DNA from: an uncultured Planctomycetaceae bacterium
GTDB taxonomy: Bacteria > Planctomycetota > Planctomycetia > Pirellulales > Pirellulaceae
DNA length: 5,085 nt
Reading direction: 5' to 3'
Assembly (NCBI GenBank): GCA_903927685.1
Contig: CAIYOB010000376.1
Location: forward strand, 1 to 5,085
Positions 1 to 5,085 of this stretch are shown in pieces. The notes below the pieces were generated by a model, which saw only the letters and a program-made list of their open reading frames with translations, made no database searches and was not told the origin of the DNA. Positions within the stretch are counted from its first letter, which is position 1, and every line of letters starts with the position of its first letter. Position numbers and translations under genes: made by a program.

Positions 1-302
1 AGGACGCACTCGAGCCGGGCATCAACGGGGTGACGGTGACGGTTTCGGGGACGACCGGCGCGGGCGTGGCGTTCAGTGAGACGACAACGACGGCGGGCAA
101 TGGCGGGTACCTGTTCACGGACCTGCCGCCGGGGACGTACCAGGTGACGTTCACGAACCTGCCGGCCGGGATGGTGTTCACCACGGCGAATCTGGGCAAC
201 GACGCTACGGACAGCGATGCGGTGGGCGGGGCGACGGCGTCGGTGACGCTGGCCTCGGGCGGCGAGAACCTGACGCTGGATGGGGGCTTGTACACACCGG
301 TC
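1..302 (+). other. SdrD B-like repeat 1 (N-terminally cut by window)
   Basis: The copy begins inside the calcium-type loop (QDALEPGINGV), so its first strand lies upstream. The hairpin GGYLFTDLPPGTYQV is intact. A GNDATDSDA segment and the ending LDGGLYTP place it in the same subtype as repeat 3, and these features are also typical of staphylococcal Sdr B repeats. Confidence 0.9.
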
Positions 303-3300
303 CGGCTTGGCGATTTCGTCTGGAACGACCTGAATGGAAACGGGATTCAGGACGACGGCGTGAACAGCGGGATTCCGGGCGTATCGCTGACGTTGACCGG
401 GACGACGGGGGCCGGGGCGAGCGTCAGCTTGACGACGATCAGCGGCGTCGGGGGACAGTACGAGTTCGCGAACTTGCCACCGGGCACGTACCGCGTGTCA
501 GCGACACCGCCCATCGGCTTCGTGGCCACGGCCACAGGCCGGGGGACGGCGGCGACGGACAGCAATTCGAGCCCCAGCGAGACCACGCCGTCGGCGTTGC
601 CCAGCGGCGGCAGTGATGCGACGATTGACTTCGGCTTCTACGAGCCGGCGACGCTCGGCGACTTGGTGTGGAACGATACCAACGCCAACGGCCAGTTGGA
701 CTTTGAAGAGTCCGGCTTGGCGGGTGTGGTGGTGAACTTGTATCGTCCGGGCTACGGCGCGGATGGGATTCCGGGCAACGCGGACGATGCGGGCGTGATG
801 GCGACGCGGACGACGCCGGCCAGCGGGGTGTACAGCTTTACGAACCTGCCGCCGGGTACGTACCTGGTGGACTTTGTGCCGCCCGCTGGCTACATTTTCA
901 GCCCGCAGAATCGGGGCGATGACAACACGGACAGCGATGCCGACTTCGGCACGGGCCAAACGCCGCTGGTGACGTTGGCGGCTGGCGAGGAGAACAACAC
1001 CTTGGATGCGGGGCTCGTCCCGGTGTTGGGGGCGATCGGCAACCGGGTGTGGCTGGACGAAGACGGGGACGGGTTGCAGGACGCGGGCGAAGCGGGGATC
1101 GGGGGCTTGACGGTCAGGCTGACTCCGCCGGCCGGGGTCAACTTGGGCGCGGGAGCGGGTCAGCCGATTACGACGGTGACGGGGACGGACGGCGGGTACC
1201 TGTTCCCGGACTTGCCGGCCGGGCAGTACACGGTGACCGTGCTGCCGACGGCGGGGCTGAACCAGACGGGCGATCCGGATGCGACGCTGAATAACACGAC
1301 CACGGTCACACTGGCGGCGGGCCAGGAGATCGTGACCGCGGACTTCGGCTACAACTGGGTGCCGCGGACGGACAGCACCAATCCGGCGGCCGCGGCGACC
1401 GGGGCCATCGGGGACCGGATCTGGAACGACGCCAACGGGGACGGCGTCCAGGATCCAGGCGAAACGGGCTTCCCAGGCATCACCGTGCGGCTGTTGCGGG
1501 ACACCAACGGCGACGGAATCTACGGCGGAGCGGGCGACACGGGAACGCTGACGACCACCACCGATGTGCGCGGCCAGTACATCTTCGACGGGATCGCGCC
1601 GGGAGCGTACGTGATCGACGTGAACACGGCGGGACTGCCGGCTGGGTGGAGTCCAATACCGACGGGCGATCCGGACGGGGATGGCGACACGACGACGGAA
1701 CCGATCATCATCGCGCCGGGCGACGTGTACCTGCGGGGCGACTTCGGCTTCGCGCCGTCGCCAGCCGCCGTCAGCTACACGATCGGCGATCAGGTCTTTG
1801 TCGACATTGACGGGGACGGCGTGTTGGATGCCGGCGAGCCGGTGATTCCCGGGGTGACGGTCAATTTGTTGAACGGCAGCGGCCAGGTGCTCGCGACGAC
1901 CGTCACGGACGAGAATGGGCAGTACCAGTTCCCGGACTTGGCGACGACGCCGGGAACCGTCTTCACGGTCCAGGTCACCGACACGAATCACGTGCTGGGC
2001 GAGCTGGCGCCGATCAGCGACCCGGACGGGACGCTGGACAACCGCACGACGGTGACGATTGTGGCGGGCACGACGGACTACCCGACGGCCGATTTCGGCT
2101 ATGCCCCGCCGGGCCACGCGGCAGGGGACGGGCTGATCGGGAGCACGGTGTTCCTGGATCGGGATGGCAACGGGGCGTACACGCCGGGGGAAGGGATCGA
2201 AGGCGTGACCGTGTGGCTGTACGACTCGACGGCCACGACGCTGTTGGGAACGACGGCGACCGACGAGAACGGGAACTACTATTTCGGCGGCTTGGACCCG
2301 GACGGAGCGTATCGCGTGATCGTGGATGCGGCCGGCATCCCCGGGGGCGCTCAGAGCATGGTCAATCCGCCGGGCAGCCCGGGACCGAGCCAGGGGCAAG
2401 TCAACCTTGCGGTGGATCCGGACAACATCAACCTGGAGCAGGACTTCGGCTACGGCTACATCGCTCCGGATTCGTCGGCCGGCGACATCACCGGCGTGGT
2501 TTGGGGGGATCCGAGCGCCGACGGGACGCGGGACGGGACCGAACTGGGCCGCTATGGCAACGTCGAGGTTGTACTCCGCGACTCGGACGGCAACGTGGTC
2601 GGGACCACGACCACGGACAGCAACGGCTTCTACAGCTTCCTGAACGTCCCGCCGGGCAGCTATACGGTAGACGTGGTCGAGAACGGCCCGGTCCTGGACG
2701 GCTTGTGGCACTCGACGGGCGTGAACAGCCAAGTGGATCCGGCGCCGGTGGCGGTGGAGGCCGGCGGCGTCTACACGCTGGACTTCGGCTACTATGCCGA
2801 ACCGGCGGCGATCGGTGACCGGGTCTGGGTGGACACGAACGGGAACGGAATTCAGGACACGGACTCGCTGGGCGACTTTTTGGAGCCCGGGATCCCAGAC
2901 GTTCCGGTGACGTTGCGGATCACGTATCCCAACGGGGCGGTGACGACCGTCGTGACGCGGACGGACCTGGATGGCAATTACCTGTTCCCGAATCTGCTGT
3001 TGGACGAGACCTTTGACGGGTTGGGGGTCAACGAGCCGACGTATACCGTCTCCATGGCGACGCCCACGGGGATGACGCCGACGGGGATCGGCGCGGCGGG
3101 CAGCACGGCCACCAACGACAGCAATAATCCGGCGGGAACGGCGGCGACCGTCACCGAGGGGCAGACCAACGCCACGCTCGACTTTGGGTTCCGCTACATC
3201 GGGTCACTCAGCGGGGTGGTGTACAGCAACACCGACAGTGATCTGGTGCGTGATCCGGGCGAGGCGGGGATGTCCGGGGTGACGGTGTACTTGGACAGCA

Positions 3301-5085
3301 ACAACAACGGGGCGTTGGACCCCGGCGAGCCGACGACGACGACCAACAGCAGCGGCCAGTACACGTTCAGCTACTTGCCGCCGGGGACGTATTATGTGCG
3401 GCAGTTGGTGCCCAACGGGAACAGCCAGACGGCGCCGCTGAGCGACGCAGCGCTGGTCGAGGATCTGGCGTTGGGCGAGGTGGCCACGGGGCTGAACTTC
3501 GGCAACACGCCGCCGCCGGGGACGATCTTGGACGACGGTGATCCCGGCGTCACGTACCCGGGGTGGGCAGTTTCGTTCTGTCCCCTGTTCTTCAACGCTG
3601 ACGGGCGGTATCTGTGCAACGCCGCGGGCACGATGACGTGGAACTTCAGCGGCTTGGCCGCGGGCGTCTACCGGGTCTCGACAACCTGGCTGGCGGGCAG
3701 TGCCTTTACGAACGCGGCCACGTACCAGGTCAGTACGGGCAGCGGCACGACGACGGCGGGGCCGTATAGCCAGCAGTTGCCGCCCTCCTCGTATCCCGGC
3801 TACTCGGCCAGCGGTTACTATTGGGCGGACCTGACGACCGCCATCACGGTGTCGGCCAGCGGGACGCTGACGGTCAGCTTGGCCGCGCCGGCGACGGGTT
3901 GCGTGAACGGCGATGCGGTGCGGATCATGCCGGTGACCACGCCGGAGATCACGGTGTTGAACGGGACCGCGGCCCTGACCGATGGCAGCAGCACGGTGAA
4001 CATGGGTTCGACCGGCGGCTCGCCGATCACGTACACGTTCACCGTCCGCAACGACGGGGGCGGGACGTTGAACCTGGGGTCGCTGAGCGTGCCCGCAGAC
4101 TTCACTTCGACGGGGCCGGCCCTGTCGTCGTTGGCCAGCGGCGCGTCGACGACTTTCACGGTCACGTTGCCGGCGAGTCTGGCTGCCGGGACGTACAGCG
4201 GTCAGGTGGTCTTGGGTAACAACGACAACAGCGAAGCCCCGTTCAATTTCACGCTCCAAGGCACGGTGGGCGGCGGTTCGCCCACGCCCCAGCCGTCGGC
4301 GCCAGCGGGAGCCCCCCCGCCGTCGGCTCCGGCGCCGGCCGCGACGATCGACGTCAGCCAGGGTGGGACGGCGTTGGCCAACGGGATCAGCACGGTGGAC
4401 TTCGGCTCGGTAACGGTCGGGGCGGCGGCGAGCCGGACGTTCACGGTGACCAACACCAGCACGCTGGACGTGGAATTGGCGACGCCCAGCCTGCCGGCGG
4501 CGGGCTTCTCGGTGACGCAGGGTTACGGCGACGCGAGCCTGGCACCCGGCCAGTCGACGACGTTCGTGGTCAGCCTGGTCACAGCTGCGGAAGGGACGTT
4601 CTCGGACCCCACGGATCCCATGGTGCTGTCCACGACGGGCGGCGCAGGGCTGTTCTCGGTCCTCTTGACGGGCACGGTGACGCCGGCCGCGGTCCCCACA
4701 GCGACCAAGGCGATCATCGACGATGGCGATGCCGGGTTCACCGCCGGCGGGTTCACGACGTACAGCGCGAGTTCCGGCTACCTGGGCGACGTGCGGTACG
4801 CGACGCAGAACACGGTGGAGACCAAGGTCGCGCAGTGGCAGTTCAGTCTGCCCGGCCTGGGGCTGGCCGACGGTCTGTACCGCGTCTCGACGCTGTGGTA
4901 TGTCGAGAGCAGCCGGGCCAGTCAGGCGACCTTCAAGATGTACAACGGAGCGGCATCCGGCACGCCGCAGACGACGGCAGTGGTCAACCAGCAGGTGGCT
5001 CCGCGAGCCGACGTCGTGGACGAAGGCCGCAACTGGCAGGACCTGGGCGTGGTCCTGGTCAGCGGCGGCGTGTTGACGGTGACCA
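1..5085 (+). CDS. Giant SdrD B-like repeat surface protein, internal fragment (no start or stop in window)
   Basis: One reading frame, with codons starting at position 3, stays open through all 1,694 complete codons. Bases 1-2 (AG) fit the end of a Gln codon of the usual QD loop motif, so the gene runs in from upstream and out downstream. Seen in order: ten SdrD B / Cna B-like beta-sandwich repeats (residues 1-1172), a golvesin-like domain (1174-1312), an ASH / choice-of-anchor D-like Ig domain (1314-1422), a Pro-rich linker, a second Ig domain (1448-1559) and a second golvesin-like domain cut by the window end. Related proteins are exported and surface-exposed, acting as stalks or adhesins; neither a signal peptide nor an anchor can be checked here. 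The protein is rich in Thr, Gly, Asp and Val, clearly acidic, has three Lys and three Cys, and shows no enzyme motif. No frameshift is visible: domain motifs remain in phase from end to end. The ligand is unknown. Confidence 0.95.
306..650 (+). other. SdrD B-like repeat 2
   Basis: Opens with LGDFVWND and the loop DLNGNGIQDDGV (327-362), in which the usual Glu at loop position 12 is Val. The hairpin is GQYEFANLPPGTYRV. A segment ATDSNSSPS and the ending IDFGFYEPA make it most like repeat 9. It follows repeat 1 with almost no linker. Confidence 0.92.
651..1022 (+). other. SdrD B-like repeat 3
   Basis: Opens with LGDLVWND and the loop DTNANGQLDFEE (675-710), with acidic or Asn residues at positions 1, 3, 5, 9 and 12. 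After the NLYRPG strand it carries an extra loop, GADGIPGNADDAG, that lengthens this copy. The hairpin is GVYSFTNLPPGTYLV. The segment DDNTDSDADFGTG and the ending LDAGLVP match repeat 1. Confidence 0.92.
1032..1364 (+). other. SdrD B-like repeat 4
   Basis: Opens with AIGNRVWLD and a loop with ideal EF-hand spacing, DEDGDGLQDAGE (1056-1091). The hairpin is GGYLFPDLPAGQYTV. It has the GDPDATLNNTTTVTL segment shared in outline with repeat 6, and ends ADFGYNW. A short Thr/Ala linker (1365-1403, residues 455-467) follows. Confidence 0.92.
1404..1757 (+). other. SdrD B-like repeat 5
   Basis: Opens with AIGDRIWND and an ideal loop, DANGDGVQDPGE (1428-1463). A second, degenerate acidic loop, DTNGDGIYGGAGD (from 1500), follows the LLR strand. 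The hairpin is weaker (GQYIFDGIAPGAYVI). The segment GDPDGDGDTTTEP adds more acidic residues. The copy ends GDFGFAP. Confidence 0.92.
1779..2105 (+). other. SdrD B-like repeat 6
   Basis: Opens with TIGDQVFVD, with Phe in place of the usual Trp, and an ideal loop, DIDGDGVLDAGE (1803-1838). The hairpin carries a small insertion (GQYQFPDLATTPGTVFTV). The segment SDPDGTLDNRTTVTI matches repeat 4, and the copy ends ADFGYAP. Confidence 0.9.
2133..2462 (+). other. SdrD B-like repeat 7
   Basis: Opens with LIGSTVFLD and the loop DRDGNGAYTPGE (2157-2192), where position 9 is Thr rather than Asp. The hairpin is GNYYFGGLDPDGAYRV. The C-terminal part is Pro-rich (NPPGSPGPSQGQ) and ends QDFGYGY. A short linker (2463-2486) leads to repeat 8. 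Confidence 0.88.
2487..2804 (+). other. SdrD B-like repeat 8 (divergent loop)
   Basis: Opens with ITGVVWGD, without the GD usually found before VW. The loop DPSADGTRDGTE (2508-2543) keeps Asp or Glu at positions 1, 5, 9 and 12 but has Ser at position 3. The hairpin is GFYSFLNVPPGSYTV and the end is LDFGYYA. It is one of the shortest copies, at about 106 residues. Confidence 0.88.
2808..3197 (+). other. SdrD B-like repeat 9 (enlarged)
   Basis: Opens with AIGDRVWVD and DTNGNGIQD, then an insertion of about six residues (around SLGDFL) before EPGIPDVPVTL. A second enlargement interrupts the hairpin after GNYLFPNL (about 2994-3041) before the PTYTV strand. The segment TNDSNNPAG and the ending LDFGFRY resemble repeat 2. 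At about 130 residues it is the longest copy. Confidence 0.9.
3207..3518 (+). other. SdrD B-like repeat 10, boundary copy with two acidic loops
   Basis: Opens with LSGVVYSN and the loop NTDSDLVRDPGE (3228-3263). A second well-formed loop, DSNNNGALDPGE (3294-3329), follows the VTVYL strand. The hairpin is GQYTFSYLPPGTYYV and the end is LNFGNTPPPG instead of DFGF/Y. This is the short repeat subtype (about 104 residues) and marks the junction with the golvesin-like region. Confidence 0.9.
3522..3938 (+). other. Golvesin-like beta domain A
   Basis: Starts with ILDDGDPGVTYPGW. It contains a W-N-F-S-G-L strand, the core LAAGVYRVSTTW (3654-3689), then TYQVSTG, a SGYYWADLTTAITV strand, SGTLTVSLAAP, and a closing GDAVRIMPV. 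This order (DDGD start, GxYxVxxxW, an aromatic-D/G-L strand, a closing DAVR) is that of the golvesin / xanthan lyase C-terminal-like domain. It contains all three cysteines visible in the protein (codons 3579, 3615, 3900). Such domains are usually accessory or binding modules; the ligand here is unknown. The family call rests on motif order, without a profile search. Confidence 0.65.
3942..4268 (+). other. ASH / choice-of-anchor D-like Ig domain 1
   Basis: Begins PEITVLNGTAALTDGS and continues with NMGSTGGSPITYTFTV, RNDGGGTLNLGSLSV, ADFTSTG, ASGASTTFTVTL and the very typical closing segment NDNSEAPFNFTLQGTV. The pattern of N-x-G-x-x-x-L-x-L, D-F-x-x-T, a G-x-S-T-T-F-x-V strand, and N-D-N/D-S-E-x-P-F/Y-x-F-x-x-x-G-T is that of Ig-like domains in bacterial surface proteins known as choice-of-anchor D, related to ASH domains. 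It probably serves as a spacer or near-anchor module. Confidence 0.75.
4269..4343 (+). other. Pro/Ala/Ser-rich flexible linker
   Basis: Twenty-five residues composed almost entirely of Gly, Pro, Ala and Ser (GGGSPTPQPSAP and onward) join the two Ig-like domains. No secondary structure is expected. The DNA contains a run of seven C at 4312-4318, but the reading frame is the same on both sides. Confidence 0.85.
4344..4679 (+). other. ASH / choice-of-anchor D-like Ig domain 2
   Basis: Begins TIDVSQGGTALANG, then STVDFGSVTVGAAASRTFTV, TNTSTLDVELATPSL, AAGFSVTQG, LAPGQSTTFVVSLV and the end FSVLLTGTV. The DFGSVTVG start, the R-T-F-T-V-T-N-T strand and the L-A-P-G-Q-S-T-T-F strand are strong ASH-type landmarks. 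It is diverged from domain 1: the ND-SE-PF segment is replaced by SDPTDPMVLSTTGG. An 11-residue linker (4680-4712) leads to the next domain. Confidence 0.75.
4713..5085 (+). other. Golvesin-like beta domain B (cut by window end)
   Basis: Starts with IIDDGDAGFTAGGF and a SSGYLGDVRYA segment. It continues with VAQWQFSLPGL, the core LADGLYRVSTLW (4863-4898), VVNQQV, and NWQDLGVVLVSGGVLTVT at the window edge. The combination of W-x-F, G-x-Y-x-V-x-x-x-W, V-x-Q-Q and W-x-x-L-G fits golvesin-like domains better than copy A does, and the core YRVSTxW is shared by both. The closing strand, expected to read like DAVR, lies beyond the window. Two of the three lysines of the visible protein are here (codons 4824 and 4935); the third, codon 4707, is in the linker just before. 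Confidence 0.7.

Larger units (their letters stand above)
3..3518 (+). repeat. Array of ten tandem SdrD B-like domains
   Basis: Ten diverged copies of one beta-sandwich module follow each other with short or no linkers, with a period of about 105-133 codons. The landmarks in most copies are a first strand like GDxVWxD, a 12-residue acidic loop with EF-hand spacing, a segment like GIPGVTVxL, a hairpin like GxYxFxxLPPGxYxV, and a final strand ending DFGF, DFGY, DAGL or similar. In staphylococcal Sdr proteins, B repeats of this kind bind calcium and form a rigid stalk; the same role here is inferred. At DNA level the copies share only short words such as GACTTCGGCT, so they are old, diverged duplications rather than recent exact copies. 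Confidence 0.93.

Noticed and set aside
912..1742. Two RGD tripeptides (codons 912-920 and 1734-1742) as possible integrin-type adhesion motifs
   Set aside because: The second is an accident of Arg-Gly before the conserved DFG ending of repeat 5, and the first lies in the acidic RGDDNTDSD segment. Neither recurs in other copies.
498..2732. 744-codon open frame on the minus strand
   Set aside because: It is in exact codon register with the sense frame, so an antisense stop needs a sense TCA, CTA or TTA codon, all rare in this GC-rich gene. It ends exactly at a sense TCA (498). Its product is Arg/Val/His-rich without recognisable domains, while the + frame shows repeated domains throughout.
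2213..2818. 201-codon open frame on the plus strand in another phase
   Set aside because: It lies inside repeats 7 and 8 of the real frame. The Gly/Arg-rich product has no domain pattern and is what frame-shifted GC-rich repeat DNA gives.
3..3518. Isopeptide-bonded Cna B pilin-type domains
   Set aside because: The bond needs a lysine in each domain and none of the ten repeats has one.
3204..4259. 351-codon open frame on the minus strand
   Set aside because: Same register effect: it ends at the sense TCA codon at 3204, crosses several sense domain boundaries, and has low-complexity Arg-rich composition.
4312..4318. Run of seven C in the linker as a phase-variation or frameshift site
   Set aside because: The same reading frame carries clear Ig-domain motifs on both sides, so there is no sign of a shift. 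Seven C in a Pro/Ala linker is expected at this GC content.
4723..5076. 117-codon open frame on the plus strand in another phase
   Set aside because: Overlaps golvesin-like domain B; Arg/Thr/Ser-rich with no motif, and the overlapping true frame is well supported.
1..5085. CRISPR array, transposon ends, promoter, riboswitch or terminator
   Set aside because: Periodicity is at protein-domain scale with diverged DNA, and no inverted repeat, U-run hairpin or non-coding gap is visible; the entire window is coding.

Overview
The window is a single uninterrupted coding stretch on the + strand. Reading codons from position 3, all 1,694 complete codons are sense codons, and both the start and the stop lie outside the window. 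It is an internal fragment of a giant, repeat-built extracellular or cell-surface protein. There is no intergenic DNA, RNA gene, mobile element, promoter or terminator here. In this annotation residue n of the visible fragment is the codon starting at base 3n.

Layout: (1) bases 1-3518 hold ten tandem beta-sandwich repeats of the SdrD B / Cna B-like type, each about 105-130 residues. Most open with a G-D-x-V-W-x-D strand running into an EF-hand-like acidic loop (D-x-N/D-G-D/N-G-x-x-D-x-G-E). Each has a central G-x-Y-x-F-x-x-L-P-P-G-x-Y-x-V hairpin or a variant of it, and most close with D-F-G-F/Y. (2) Bases 3522-3938 hold a golvesin-like beta domain. (3) Bases 3942-4268 and 4344-4679 hold two immunoglobulin-like domains of the choice-of-anchor D / ASH type, separated by a Pro/Ala/Ser linker. 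(4) From 4713 to the window end there is a second golvesin-like domain, cut by the window edge.

The likely job is a long, calcium-stiffened stalk (the repeats) carrying a more complex domain cluster towards the C-terminal side. That is a structural or adhesive surface role; no catalytic domain is visible. Lysine is absent from the first 1,568 visible residues, so Lys-Asn isopeptide cross-links of the Cna B kind cannot form in the repeats, and calcium binding is the more plausible source of stability.

Organism: the DNA is strongly GC-rich, with G or C in most third codon positions (ACG dominates for Thr, CTG/TTG for Leu). Giant proteins mixing SdrD B-like repeats with golvesin-like and anchor-type Ig domains are typical of Planctomycetota, so a planctomycete (perhaps Gemmata-like) is my best guess. 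This is inference from architecture and composition only. I see no evidence of a new multi-gene system; the interest lies in the architecture and composition of this one protein.
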